Notes: generated from the sequence alone by a model not told the origin. A stretch of DNA of 64,000 nucleotides from Aerococcaceae bacterium DSM 111022 (GCA_015863195.1 JACBXO010000002.1:62001-126000), one strand, 5' to 3'. Numbered from the stretch's first letter, positions 8,342 to 17,320 are shown. Numbers and translations: made by a program.

Positions 8342-9954
8342 TTATGCGTTGAATTTTTTGAGGTATTTTCTCTCATTTTTACGACACCCCTTCGGATCAT
8401 TTCTGCTAACTTCATTAGATTCATGGTCATTAAGAGGATTCCGAGGTCATTTCTAACCCCGTTTTCTCCTCTGACATGCGTTCTGCGCACACCAAAGTTA
8501 CGCTTCATGCGGCCGAAAACTGTCTCAACATCTATTTTCCGTTGAGCATATTTTTGACTGCCTGATTCGCTGGCTAATGTTTCTTTGGCCTGGGCCTTGA
8601 ACAATTCCCAAACAGGATTGACACTCGTTGTCCGTTGATTTCCCTTTTCTGTTAAAGCAAGTGCGTCTAGTTCGGGTGTTGCTTGTACTTTATCCGCCGT
8701 ATATAATTTAAAGTCACGCGTAAAGCCGTGGTTATCCGTTCGTTGAACATAACGACTAAAACTAAACTGAACGCCATGGTGATCAACATAACAATCTAGC
8801 TATTCATCGCAATGCCAATTTTCGCGTCGAGTGGGATCGTTTTTAAATGCTTTCTTTTGTTCTTTATGGTGCATACCATAAGCAATGACGGCATCTTTCT
8901 CCAATTCATCTACCACATAAGCATAATTTTCTTCGCTACCATATCCTGCATCCGCTACAATACTTGAAAACAAATTTAATGTCGCAATCGATTCGAGGAA
9001 TGGTCGAAGTGTTCTTGAGTCACTGGGATTAGGGAAGATGTCATACCCAATCACAAACTGATTATTTGTCCCAATTTGTAAGTTATAACCGGGTTTTAGC
9101 ACACGGTTTTTCATGGCGTCTTCTTTCATACACATGAATGTGGCGTCTTTATCGGTTTTAGAAAAGCTGTTCCGACCATTAAATGTATCATTATAGTCTT
9201 CATATTTTTTCTTACGCGGTAAAAAATCTTCCACTCGTTTTCTGTGATGTTTTTTGAGGGTACGACGGTCGCGTTTATTTTGCGAGCCACCTTCAATCAC
9301 AGTGGGTTCTTCCTCGATCGCTTCTTCCAATTCTTCTAACCTGGATTCAACGGCTTGAATCATTTCTTTCAGCCCGTCGCTCGTATCCAATTCATCCTCC
9401 GCGATGGCTAGTTTTACTTTCTGTTCCACTCATTCGTCGTACATTATTTGGATGTTTTCATCTAATTTCGCCTCGTAACGTTCCACTGCTTTACGCCAAA
9501 CAAAGGAATAGCGATTGGCATCCGCTTCGATTTTTGTGCCGTCGATATATAAAGCATCATCTTTAATCAAATCGTGGTCACTCAGTAAAAAGGTAAAATA
9601 AATAAATGCTTTTTGAATCAATATCGATGTTTCAGGGTGAACACGGAAAGCATTGATAGAGCGGTAACACACATACTCATCCCGAGTGAGCCATTTCATT
9701 GGAATGGATTCTTCGTTCAGCTGAGCAATTTTACGGCCACTGAACACTTTGCGTGAGTAAGCAAAGAGAATCATTTTTAATAACATCCGTGGATGGTGAG
9801 CGGGTCGGCCAGTGTGTGAGGTTTTGGGAAGCAGTTCTTCATCAGGATTTGAATCAACAAATAGACTGATGAAGCGGGCATCGTGAGTGGGAGAGATATC
9901 AAAATCTAAATTAAGTACGAAAGCGGTTTCGGGTGTGTTATACTGTTTATACAT
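8342..9954 (-). pseudogene. IS1182-family DDE transposase, disrupted
   Basis: The reading frame starts at ATG 9954, eight bases after AAGGAGGA, and runs through two in-frame stops: TGA at 9430-9432 and TAG at 8800-8802. DDE-type motifs remain: YIDGTKIEA, VADAGYGSEENY and DVETVFGRMKR. Near 8387-8390 (CCCC on the plus strand) a one-base loss appears likely. Restoring it gives the ending RKNERKYLKKFNA and a stop at 8342 inside the IS, for a 537-residue protein, whereas the present frame reads out through the left inverted repeat to 8233. All pieces are collinear, so this is one decayed gene. Confidence 0.9.
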
Positions 9955-10034
9955 GAAAGTTCCTCCTTGATATGTGGTCGTGTGGTTACTTCTATTATAC
10001 CATGAGAGGGCTTTCATTTTAATCGAAATCAAGT

Positions 10035-10075
10035 AAAAACGGGATGCCACAATTTTTATTGTGCATCCCGTTTTT
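10035..10075. terminator. Bidirectional hairpin just inside the IS right end
   Basis: A perfect 13-bp stem (10035-10047 with 10063-10075) extended by five more pairs past a bulged C, with T runs on both strands. It sits upstream of the transposase and would stop transcription from the flanking gene entering the element. Confidence 0.75.
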
Positions 10076-10084
10076 GATATTTTA

Positions 10085-10105
10085 GGGACTTTTTGCCCAG
10101 CCCCT
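10085..10105 (-). repeat. Right terminal inverted repeat of the IS
   Basis: 21 bp, exact inverted copy of 8273-8293. Confidence 0.92.
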
Positions 10106-10151
10106 AATTATATTATTCATTTTCTTGAATTTCTTTAAAAGTAATTCATAG

Positions 10152-11663
10152 TTAATTTAGATTAGATAAACGATTTCCTAAGTAAACCGGGTCGGATGTT
10201 GTGTCAATTCCTAATCGCTTTAAAATCTGCTCATTTTCATTAGAAAGTATAACCGTAGAATGAGCCTGGCTCCCTACCAGTTCTTCTAATTTATCATAGG
10301 CAAGTTTAGCCGTTGGATTGGTAACTGCTGAGATCGCTAATGCGATTAATAATTCATTCAAAGTTAAAGTAGGATATTTACTGCCTAACTCTTCCATTTT
10401 TAATGATTGAATCGTTTCTAAAATCATTGGTGCAAGTAAATCAATTCGGTCATTAATGCCTGCTAATTCTTTTAACGCATTCATTACAACCGCACTCGAA
10501 GCATCCATCAATTCGGTACGACGACCTGTAATGCTTTTACCATTTGGTAATTCAATCGCAATGACTGACTGAACTGAATCGTCACCGAGACGCTCTTGAA
10601 CCACTTTTTCGTATTCACGAGCCACTAAAACTGGTGTACGATCTTCCGGTTTCAATTCAATTTCATCCATAATTAAATGCATATTCGAGCGTTCTTCATC
10701 TGTCGCAGTTCCTTTTTTATAATCTGTTTCTGTTTGGAAATAACGACGAATAATTTCTTGACGAGCCGCTTCTTGAACCACTTCATCATCAATGATACCT
10801 GATTTAATACAGTTGACACCCATATCTGTCGGTGACTTATAAGGCGATTCTTTTCCTGTAATATTTTTTAAAATCCGGCGTACGGCAGGGAACATTTGGA
10901 CATCACGGTTATAATTAATGGCCACTTCGTCATAAGCTTCAAAATGATAATTATCAATGACATTGGTATCATTTAAATCGACAGTGGCTGCTTCATAGGC
11001 AACATTAACCGGATGTTTAAGAGGCAGGTTCCAAACCGGGAATGTTTCAAACTTTGCATAACTTGCTTCATTCCCCCGTTTATTCTCATGGTAAAGTTGA
11101 CTCAGACAAGTCGCCAATTTCCCAGATCCTGCTCCTGGACCCGTAACAATAATGACACGACGACTGGTTTCAATGAACTCATTTTTTTCGAAACCATCAT
11201 TTGACAGTAAAGTATCAATGTCTAAAGGATAACCTTTAATTGATTCGTGTGTATATACTTTAATATCCCGTCGTTCTAAATTAGTTTTGAAAATTTTGGC
11301 ATTGGTATTTTGATCGCTGTAACGAGTTAACAATACACTATTAACTAAAATGTCACGTTCACGGTATTCATCGATTAAACGAAGTACTTCTTGATCATAA
11401 GTAATTCCATAATCTCCACGTACTTTGTTTTGTTCGATATCTCCGGCATAAACACAAATGATTACTTCCGCATCATCTTTAATACGAGTGAGTAGCTTTA
11501 ATTTCACATCTTCATCAAATCCTGGTAGGACGCGCTTAGCATGTTTGTCACCAATCAGCTTGCCACCAAATTCTAAATATAATTTATCTTTATCACTCAC
11601 ACGAGATAATATTTCGGCAGACTGCTCTTTCAGATAGATTTCACTATCAAAGCCCTTTTTCAT
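10152..11663 (-). CDS. DUF1846 family protein
   Basis: A 503-residue cytosolic protein of the DUF1846 family, common in Lactobacillales and clostridia, with no settled function. A P-loop-like GPGAGSGK lies near residue 175, after an N-terminal region beginning MKKGFDSEIYLKEQS. The stretch SPTDMGVNCIKSGIIDDEVVQEAA in the middle is strongly family-like. Length matches full-length members. The IS element inserted 46 bases beyond its stop codon and may have replaced its own terminator, as none is visible before the IS hairpin. Confidence 0.88.
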   Translation of the reverse strand: MKKGFDSEIYLKEQSAEILSRVSDKDKLYLEFGGKLIGDKHAKRVLPGFDEDVKLKLLTRIKDDAEVIICVYAGDIEQNKVRGDYGITYDQEVLRLIDEYRERDILVNSVLLTRYSDQNTNAKIFKTNLERRDIKVYTHESIKGYPLDIDTLLSNDGFEKNEFIETSRRVIIVTGPGAGSGKLATCLSQLYHENKRGNEASYAKFETFPVWNLPLKHPVNVAYEAATVDLNDTNVIDNYHFEAYDEVAINYNRDVQMFPAVRRILKNITGKESPYKSPTDMGVNCIKSGIIDDEVVQEAARQEIIRRYFQTETDYKKGTATDEERSNMHLIMDEIELKPEDRTPVLVAREYEKVVQERLGDDSVQSVIAIELPNGKSITGRRTELMDASSAVVMNALKELAGINDRIDLLAPMILETIQSLKMEELGSKYPTLTLNELLIALAISAVTNPTAKLAYDKLEELVGSQAHSTVILSNENEQILKRLGIDTTSDPVYLGNRLSNLN

Positions 11664-11737
11664 ATCGCCACTCCCTTCTCTTTGTTCATAAACTCTTCTT
11701 GTTATTATAGCGAATATCCAATGAATTAACAGAACAA

Positions 11738-12508
11738 TTATTCAGTTTCAGACTTCGATTCATCACGCATTTGAATCAATGCTAAATATTCTTCAAGCAC
11801 TAAATCATATTCATTCATAAATTCAGCATGCTCAACCCCGACATAACGGAAATGCCATGGCTCATACTCGTATCCTGTTATATCTTGTTTTCCATCTAAA
11901 TAACGAACCACAAAACCATAAGCATCACTTTCTTCTGCTAACCAAATAGCAGACGGATACTGACCATAAGCTTGATGCAAATCACCACCATACTGGTCCC
12001 AATCATAACCTAATAAATCAATCGCTAATCCGGTAGAATGTTCACTCGCATCAGCAGGCGCCACAAACATATCAGTATAGTAGTAAGCCGTATCATAGTC
12101 CAGACCATCTGACATATTTAAATTTAAACGCGCTTCAAAATTAGCAGCTTGTTGAGCAACTGAACGATATCCAGAAACGGCATATAAATAATGCCCATCT
12201 AATTCCGCTCCAGTAATTAATGCTTCAAAGGGTTCGACAATCTCAGCACTATATGGAATGCCACCGCCAGTGTAAGCTAATGACATATCTGTTGGATCTG
12301 TAATACGGTTATCTCGGTTCACCAGCCATAAATAAGGATCTTCTAAACTCGCGTCTTCTGGTAGTGCTTCAATTAATTCATCGATATCTAATTCTGGATT
12401 ATAAGCTTCAATTGTTTCACGTTCAGGTAAAATTAACTCCTGACTACTTGCTGATAATGGTTGGAATAAAATAATGGCTAAAACAAATATTGAAATAATT
12501 TTTTTCAT
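11738..12508 (-). CDS. D-alanyl-D-alanine carboxypeptidase, VanY family
   Basis: A 256-residue exported peptidoglycan carboxypeptidase (peptidase M15B) that trims the terminal D-Ala of stem peptides. The signal peptide covers about residues 1-22. Zinc ligands are visible: H157 and D164 in SEHSTGLAID, and H219 in EPWH with catalytic E216. SGYRS near 112 is the usual substrate-side motif. I chose the ATG at 12508, seven bases after AAAGGA, over an upstream GTG at 12523 that would add MKGLI inside the ribosome binding site. Presence of VanY does not imply vancomycin resistance; no vanHAX genes are here. Confidence 0.88.
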   Translation of the reverse strand: MKKIISIFVLAIILFQPLSASSQELILPERETIEAYNPELDIDELIEALPEDASLEDPYLWLVNRDNRITDPTDMSLAYTGGGIPYSAEIVEPFEALITGAELDGHYLYAVSGYRSVAQQAANFEARLNLNMSDGLDYDTAYYYTDMFVAPADASEHSTGLAIDLLGYDWDQYGGDLHQAYGQYPSAIWLAEESDAYGFVVRYLDGKQDITGYEYEPWHFRYVGVEHAEFMNEYDLVLEEYLALIQMRDESKSETE

Positions 12509-12547
12509 AATAAGTCCTTTCACACAATAGATATAAACAATAAATGA

Positions 12548-12576
12548 CCTCTCAACAATATTGAAATGTTGAGAGG
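12548..12576 (-). terminator. Hairpin behind the small membrane protein gene
   Basis: A perfect 10-bp stem (CCTCTCAACA with TGTTGAGAGG) and 9-nt loop. The following sequence TCATTTATTG is a poor T tract, so termination is probably partial. Confidence 0.55.
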
Positions 12577-12582
12577 AGATAA

Positions 12583-12747
12583 CTACGCGATTTTACTTTG
12601 TCTTGCTTTAAATGCAGAGTAAATTGTAAATGCCGTAAAGGCAACATTTAATACAGTCGCTTCTCTTTTATTCATCCGTCTGGTCGCGTATCCAACAACC
12701 GGAGATAAAAGTGTGACGTACAACATGGGATTATCTGAATAGCGCAT
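12583..12747 (-). CDS. Small membrane protein, 54 aa
   Basis: A short gene: ATG at 12745-12747, stop TAG at 12583-12585, preceded by AGGAGTGATTTAG, a good ribosome binding site. The product starts MRYSDNPMLYVTLLSPVVG, has a basic middle (ATRRMNKREA) and a second hydrophobic helix (TVLNVAFTAFTIYSAF), ending KARQSKIA. Two short membrane helices joined by a positively charged loop are predicted. It begins 11 bases after the CpsB-like gene stops, so the two are probably cotranscribed. I do not recognise a family. Confidence 0.65.
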   Translation of the reverse strand: MRYSDNPMLYVTLLSPVVGYATRRMNKREATVLNVAFTAFTIYSAFKARQSKIA

Positions 12748-12758
12748 CTAAATCACTC

Positions 12759-13481
12759 CTATATTTTAATCTTGTTTCCTTCATAAATGGCTTGTGCGTT
12801 AGTTCTATATTGATCTAATTTATCAACACCATAGCGGCGATCAATTTCGTCATAAGCTTTAATTAAATTATGGGGACGTTCGATAATATGATGGGCATCA
12901 GAAGCAATTACATGAATCAAATCTCGTTCAATCATTTTATGACTTGCTTCTAACGCTCGTTGATACCTTGGCTCAACTAGCGAAGTTGCTGTTAATTGGG
13001 CAATACAACCCATCTCGATTAATTTTTCAAGCCTTGGTAAATTTTCTGAAAAGGCACGTTGTCTCTCTGGGTGAGCGATTACGGGTGTAATTCCTTGATC
13101 GATCAGATTTTGCAAATAAGGCTCACTATAATCTGGATACCCATGCCATGGAAATTCGATAAGATAATATTTCCCAGACTCATCCAGTGATAAATACTCC
13201 CCTCGATTAAACTCATCCATGAAATATGATTGAATTTGAATCTCTTGGCTTGGACGAATTTTTAATAAACTATTAACATCTTGTAATGCCTTTTGTAATT
13301 CATCAAATTTCTTTAAGACAGTCGCTTTATCATTTTGCCACATCCCGTTATGTTGATGTGGGGTAATTATTGAATGAGTAACACCTTCTAAAACCGCTGC
13401 TTCTGCTAAAAGTATTGCATCTTCGATCGTAGCAGGTCCGTCATCGATGCCAACTAATAAATGTGAATGTATATCGTACAT
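12759..13481 (-). CDS. CpsB/YwqE-type manganese-dependent tyrosine phosphatase (PHP domain)
   Basis: A 240-residue PHP-fold phosphatase. In its family it removes phosphate from the bacterial tyrosine kinases that control capsule and exopolysaccharide synthesis. Metal ligands are clear: MYDIHSHLLVGIDDGP (H5, H7, D13), TPHQH, AHPERQ and ASDAHH. Length fits CpsB/Wzb-type proteins. No tyrosine kinase (CpsC/CpsD) or polysaccharide locus is beside it here, so its substrate must be encoded elsewhere. It is followed by the 54-residue small protein. Confidence 0.9.
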   Translation of the reverse strand: MYDIHSHLLVGIDDGPATIEDAILLAEAAVLEGVTHSIITPHQHNGMWQNDKATVLKKFDELQKALQDVNSLLKIRPSQEIQIQSYFMDEFNRGEYLSLDESGKYYLIEFPWHGYPDYSEPYLQNLIDQGITPVIAHPERQRAFSENLPRLEKLIEMGCIAQLTATSLVEPRYQRALEASHKMIERDLIHVIASDAHHIIERPHNLIKAYDEIDRRYGVDKLDQYRTNAQAIYEGNKIKI

Positions 13482-13697
13482 ACTGACCTCCTCATAAACT
13501 TAAATTTAGTATAACATAATTTGGTCGAATCTTTATTCAGCTTGCACTGTAAAATGCGAGCCTTTTTTCATACTGATTATAAACAGAATAATCGTCACAC
13601 CAGTGCAACCTCTAGTAGAATATCTTGTCATATCAACGAGCAAATAGATTCTTGGAAGTGAAATACAAAATTCAATGAATGCATCAGATTAAGACTG

Positions 13698-13706
13698 TGT
13701 TATAAT
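13698..13706 (+). promoter_or_regulatory. Extended -10 promoter for the hemolysin-III family gene
   Basis: TGTTATAAT gives a perfect -10 with the TGn extension, 24 bases before the ATG at 13731. No good -35 is visible. The rest of the 248-base gap holds nothing I can name. Confidence 0.5.
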
Positions 13707-13730
13707 ACGATTAAGAAATGGAGGGGCTAT

Positions 13731-14411
13731 ATGGAAATGCAACAACCTAAATCGATTTTTACCGATCAAGAGATTTTAAATTCTACCTCTTATCGTGTCA
13801 CTCAGGAGGTATTCAATAGTATCACTCATGGTATTGGCTTTTTACTATCAGTTTATGCAACTAATTTACTGATTCAAAAAGGTTTAAATACAATGGACTT
13901 AACCCACATTATCGCCTATGCCATTTTCGGTATTTCTATGTGTGTCATGTTTTTCAATTCCATGATATACCACGCTTTATATTTTACAACGGTTAAACCA
14001 GTATTCCAATTTTTCGACCATGCAAGTATTTATTTACTCATAGCTGGATCATATACACCTTTCGCCTTAATTCTTCTTGGCGGATGGCATGGCTGGGCCT
14101 TAATGGGATTTGAATGGTTACTTGCTGCTATCGGTTTAACCGCTAAAGCTACCAATGCAAAGTGGATCAAAAAATATTCCACTTGGATTTATTTATTAAT
14201 GGGCTGGGCTGGAATTTTAATGGTTCCTGATTTAGTCGAAACATTAGGGGCAGCCGGCATTGGTTGGTTACTCTTTGGCGGGATTGCTTATTCAATTGGT
14301 ACTATTTTCTATAAATATGACCGTCAAATTGCTTACTTTCACGTTATTTGGCATTTCTTTGTCATCTTAGGCGCCTTAGGAATTTTTGTTTCAATCTATG
14401 CCTATATTTAA
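13731..14411 (+). CDS. trhA: Hemolysin III / TrhA family seven-helix membrane protein
   Basis: A 226-residue PAQR-superfamily membrane protein (PF03006) with seven predicted helices. Family marks are EVFNSITHGIGF before helix one, FNSMIYHAL after helix two, FFDHASIYLLIAGSYTPF in helix three, and YFHVIWHFFVILGA in helix seven; the histidines and aspartate are putative metal ligands. Bacterial TrhA homologues are linked to membrane energetics rather than true hemolysis. GGAGGGG precedes the ATG. It is a single-gene transcript ended by a hairpin. Confidence 0.9.
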   Translation: MEMQQPKSIFTDQEILNSTSYRVTQEVFNSITHGIGFLLSVYATNLLIQKGLNTMDLTHIIAYAIFGISMCVMFFNSMIYHALYFTTVKPVFQFFDHASIYLLIAGSYTPFALILLGGWHGWALMGFEWLLAAIGLTAKATNAKWIKKYSTWIYLLMGWAGILMVPDLVETLGAAGIGWLLFGGIAYSIGTIFYKYDRQIAYFHVIWHFFVILGALGIFVSIYAYI

Positions 14412-14415
14412 TTAA

Positions 14416-14446
14416 TGAGCATATCTTTTAGGTATGCTTTTTATTT
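14416..14446 (+). terminator. Terminator of trhA
   Basis: GAGCATATC pairs imperfectly with GGTATGCTT, followed by TTTATTTTG, a few bases after the stop at 14411. Confidence 0.65.
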
Positions 14447-14458
14447 TGCATTTTTATT

Positions 14459-14486
14459 TTGTTAAAAGACTATTTATTGATATAAT
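14459..14486 (+). promoter_or_regulatory. Promoter of the ECF transporter operon
   Basis: TTGTTA (14459-14464) and TATAAT (14481-14486) with a 16-base spacer, 25 bases before the ATG at 14511. The leader is too short for a riboswitch. Confidence 0.6.
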
Positions 14487-14510
14487 AATTTTATTTAGAG
14501 GGGGTTTATT

Positions 14511-15098
14511 ATGAGTTTAAAATTGAAAGATTTAATTAATATCGGTATTTATGCCGCTATTTATTTTGTCATGGTTGGAATCGCTGCACTTATATGTGTT
14601 TTTCTTATTCCAGGCTATTCATATGTATATATTCCAGTACCCACAGCACTGATATCTGGGACTGTTTTTATGCTAGCAGCAGCACGCATTCAAAAGTTTG
14701 GTGCCATTACAATTATGGCAACGGTCATGGGCTTATTCTTTTTTGTTTCCGGCCTATTTCCTAATGCGATACTACCTGCTGTTTTATTCGGTTTACTTGC
14801 AGATAGCATAGCTTACATATTTAAATATAAAAGTAAAAAAGGGTTATTGTTAAGTTATGTCGTTTTTGCCTTTTCAAACATTGGCCCAATTATTCCCATG
14901 ATTATTAACCCAGAAAGCTACGCCATCCAATTAGCAGACCGTGGAAAAGATGCAAGTTATATTAGTGCCGCCTTTTCAAGTTTATTAGATAACACATGGT
15001 TAATTGTTATTATTGGTACGATTATCGCAGCAATTATTGGTGGATTGTTCGGGCAAAAAATGGTCCGTAAACACTTCAAGAAAGCTGGGATTGTCTAA
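14511..15098 (+). CDS. ECF transporter S component, MptD / Trep_Strep family
   Basis: A 195-residue membrane protein with about five to six helices, matching the MptD-type putative substrate-specific component of energy-coupling factor transporters (IDIYAAIYF-like start, VMGLFFFVSGLFPNAILPAVLFGLLAD, C-terminal FGQKMVRKHFKKAGI). Its stop overlaps the start of the T component gene (TAATG), and a dual ATPase follows, so this is a dedicated group I ECF system. The substrate of this S family is not established as far as I know. Confidence 0.82.
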   Translation: MSLKLKDLINIGIYAAIYFVMVGIAALICVFLIPGYSYVYIPVPTALISGTVFMLAAARIQKFGAITIMATVMGLFFFVSGLFPNAILPAVLFGLLADSIAYIFKYKSKKGLLLSYVVFAFSNIGPIIPMIINPESYAIQLADRGKDASYISAAFSSLLDNTWLIVIIGTIIAAIIGGLFGQKMVRKHFKKAGIV

Positions 15099-15796
15099 TG
15101 AATTATCGTTTTGATCCCCGGAGTAAGCTCTGGGGTGTTTTAATGGCTATTTTAGCTACATCATCTTACAGTAACCATTTTATCGAAATTACAACAACGA
15201 TTATCTTTATTATTTTTTTATTTATTGCCAATGAGAAAAAATCAGCCATTCGGATTAGTGTTATTTATCTTTTACAATGGATGGGTTACCTCTTTGTATT
15301 ACCTAATATTAATCAGCCTTTTATTATTTTTGGTTTATCTTTTCTGGTTAATGGCGTCCGTGAATTGATGCCTGCAGTTGCTAGCTTAAATTTTACATTT
15401 AGAACAACTAAGATGGCAGAATGGGTCGCTTTATTTAAACTCTGGCATTTTCCTAATTTCCTACTGATTCCTTTAACTGTAATCGGTCGTTTCTTCCCGA
15501 CAATTTTCCAAGATTATCAAAAGATTGTTCAAGCGATGAAATTACGAGGTATTGCAGTGTCATGGAAGCAATGGGTATTAAATCCAGTTGCAATGTTTGA
15601 ATATATTCTTATTCCGTTATTAATGAATGCCACTCAAGTAGGCGAAGATTTAACTATTTCAGCTTTGACTAAAGGTTTTTCGATTAGAGGACCAAAATCC
15701 TCTTTAACAAAGCTAAATTTGCAAACACTTGACCTCATATTCATCCTTACGATTACAGTACCGTTCCTTATACAGTTAGGAGGACATTTATTATGA
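15098..15796 (+). CDS. ecfT: ECF transporter T component (EcfT)
   Basis: A 232-residue transmembrane coupling protein. Membrane helices occupy the first 120 residues. The cytoplasmic coupling region carries the two arginine motifs expected in EcfT, AMKLRGI near residue 148 and KGFSIRG near 200, which contact the ATPases. It overlaps the ATPase gene by four bases (ATGA at 15793), so translation is coupled. It is distinct from the general EcfT usually encoded with ribosomal protein genes in Lactobacillales. Confidence 0.85.
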   Translation: MNYRFDPRSKLWGVLMAILATSSYSNHFIEITTTIIFIIFLFIANEKKSAIRISVIYLLQWMGYLFVLPNINQPFIIFGLSFLVNGVRELMPAVASLNFTFRTTKMAEWVALFKLWHFPNFLLIPLTVIGRFFPTIFQDYQKIVQAMKLRGIAVSWKQWVLNPVAMFEYILIPLLMNATQVGEDLTISALTKGFSIRGPKSSLTKLNLQTLDLIFILTITVPFLIQLGGHLL

Positions 15797-17181
15797 TTCA
15801 TTTAAAAAACACCTCTTTTTCTTATCATGGTGAAAATACTTTTATCAAAGATATTAATTTAGATATTGATAAAGGAGAATGTATTTTAATTTGTGGCATG
15901 AGTGGCTCTGGTAAAACTACCCTATCTAGAATTATCAATGGATTAGCACCAGAGTATATTGAAGGTGAATTGTCAGGCACAGCCATAACCGATGATTTAC
16001 TAGCAGGTGAATCTAACTTAAATGAGTATGTCCCTATTGTAGGAAGCGTCTTTCAAAATCCCAAAACACAGCATTTTGCAACGACAACTGAAAATGAAAT
16101 AGCGTTAGTTTGCGAAAATTTAGGTATAAATCCAGATTTAATATGGAAACGTATTCTAAGATTAGCTGATATTTATGAAACCGAACATTTATTAAATCGC
16201 TCACTCTTTGAATTATCGGGTGGTGAAAAACAACAAATTGCCTTCCTTAGTGCGATTCTTCATGAGCCTAAAGTGATTGTATTAGATGAAATCACTTCAA
16301 ATTTAGACCAAACTGCAATAAAGCGTCTATCAAAGATGATCAAAACTTTGAAAGAAAAAGGCATGACGATCGTTCTAACAGAACATCGTTTAGCATGGTC
16401 ACTTGACTTTGTAGACCGCTATATTTTCCTTGAAAATGGTGTTATTGATTCTATCTGGTCTAATGAGGAAATGCGTGAGATGGACGATTTGAAATTACAT
16501 AATCATGGTTTGAGAACCAATAATTTGGAGTCTTACCGTATAAAAATTAACGAATTATTAAATAGACCAGCCACTAATGATGGGATATTACAAACTAATG
16601 ATTTAGTGATTGGCTATAAAGATGCCCTTTTGAAACCGATCAATATATCATTTGATCGTGGTCAGATTATTGGCATTTTAGGTCCGAATGGAACTGGGAA
16701 ATCTACTTTTGCCAATACTTTATCCGGACTACAAGCAGCACTTTCTGGAGATATTTTATGGAATGGTAAAAAACAATCTGCTCGACAAATGACTAAACGT
16801 ACATTTGTCGTTATGCAAGATACGAATTATCAATTATTCACCGAATCTGTTGAAGAAGAAATAACTTTGGGCTTAGATGAAGATACTGATATCAAGCCAT
16901 TACTGGAACAACTTAACTTAACGAAATTACGTGACAAGCACCCAATGTCATTATCTGGCGGAGAAAAACAACGGGTTGCGATTGCATCTGCCGTTCAATC
17001 TGGAAAAGAACTCATCATTTACGATGAGCCTACTTCTGGTCTTGATTATTACCATATGAATGCCTTCGGTAAAGAAATCAAAAAGTTAGCCAGTTCAGGC
17101 ATCATCCAAATCATTATCACTCATGATGAAGAATTAGCTGCTGAATTTTGTGATACTATTATTGATTTATCAAAATTTTAA
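15793..17181 (+). CDS. ECF transporter ATPase, two fused ABC domains
   Basis: A 462-residue protein with two complete ABC ATPase domains. Domain 1 has Walker A GMSGSGKTT (35-43), signature LSGGEKQQ and Walker B VIVLDEITSNLD. Domain 2 has GPNGTGKST near 295, LSGGEKQRV and ELIIYDEPTSGLD. One fused chain replaces the EcfA1/EcfA2 pair, as is common in dedicated ECF systems. The order S-T-AA with overlapping genes indicates one transcript. It is followed by a strong bidirectional terminator. Confidence 0.92.
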   Translation: MIHLKNTSFSYHGENTFIKDINLDIDKGECILICGMSGSGKTTLSRIINGLAPEYIEGELSGTAITDDLLAGESNLNEYVPIVGSVFQNPKTQHFATTTENEIALVCENLGINPDLIWKRILRLADIYETEHLLNRSLFELSGGEKQQIAFLSAILHEPKVIVLDEITSNLDQTAIKRLSKMIKTLKEKGMTIVLTEHRLAWSLDFVDRYIFLENGVIDSIWSNEEMREMDDLKLHNHGLRTNNLESYRIKINELLNRPATNDGILQTNDLVIGYKDALLKPINISFDRGQIIGILGPNGTGKSTFANTLSGLQAALSGDILWNGKKQSARQMTKRTFVVMQDTNYQLFTESVEEEITLGLDEDTDIKPLLEQLNLTKLRDKHPMSLSGGEKQRVAIASAVQSGKELIIYDEPTSGLDYYHMNAFGKEIKKLASSGIIQIIITHDEELAAEFCDTIIDLSKF

Positions 17182-17183
17182 TC

Positions 17184-17228
17184 AAAAAAATACTCCTTGT
17201 CCATTTCTGGAATAAGGAGTATTTTTCT
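17184..17228 (+). terminator. Terminator of the ECF operon
   Basis: A perfect 13-bp stem (17186-17198 with 17214-17226) with a 15-nt loop and a T tract, directly after the ATPase stop; an A run on the other side allows bidirectional use. Confidence 0.88.
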
Positions 17229-17284
17229 AAATATAATTGATCGTATGTATTTTAAAACAGTAAAATTTGTTCCTACATATACCA

Positions 17285-17320
17285 AGACTCCCTCTCATTA
17301 ATTTATACCTGAGGGAGTCT
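17285..17320. terminator. Second hairpin between convergent genes
   Basis: A perfect 10-bp stem (AGACTCCCTC with GAGGGAGTCT) around a 16-nt loop. The T tract is weak on both strands. It probably backs up termination between the convergent ECF and pepA units. Confidence 0.6.

Larger units (their letters stand above)
8273..10105 (-). mobile_element. IS1182-family insertion sequence, inactive copy
   Basis: An element of 1833 bp bounded by perfect 21-bp inverted repeats, carrying one broken transposase. Short hairpins lie inside each end. No obvious target duplication is seen: the left flank ends in a run of A and the right flank begins AATTATATT. It sits between the DUF1846 gene and the MetQ-like gene and disrupts neither. 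Assignment to IS1182 rests on the transposase motifs and the element size. Confidence 0.88.

Noticed and set aside
10106-10150. Possible remnant of a second MetQ-like gene end (reads ..QENE stop on the minus strand)
   Set aside because: Only about ten codons after a stop; too short to distinguish from chance.
11738-12508. Vancomycin resistance gene
   Set aside because: VanY-type carboxypeptidases are common housekeeping envelope enzymes; no vanH, vanA, vanX or vanRS genes are nearby.
13731-14411. Hemolysin virulence factor
   Set aside because: The family name is historical; the sequence is an ordinary PAQR-type membrane protein found in most Firmicutes.
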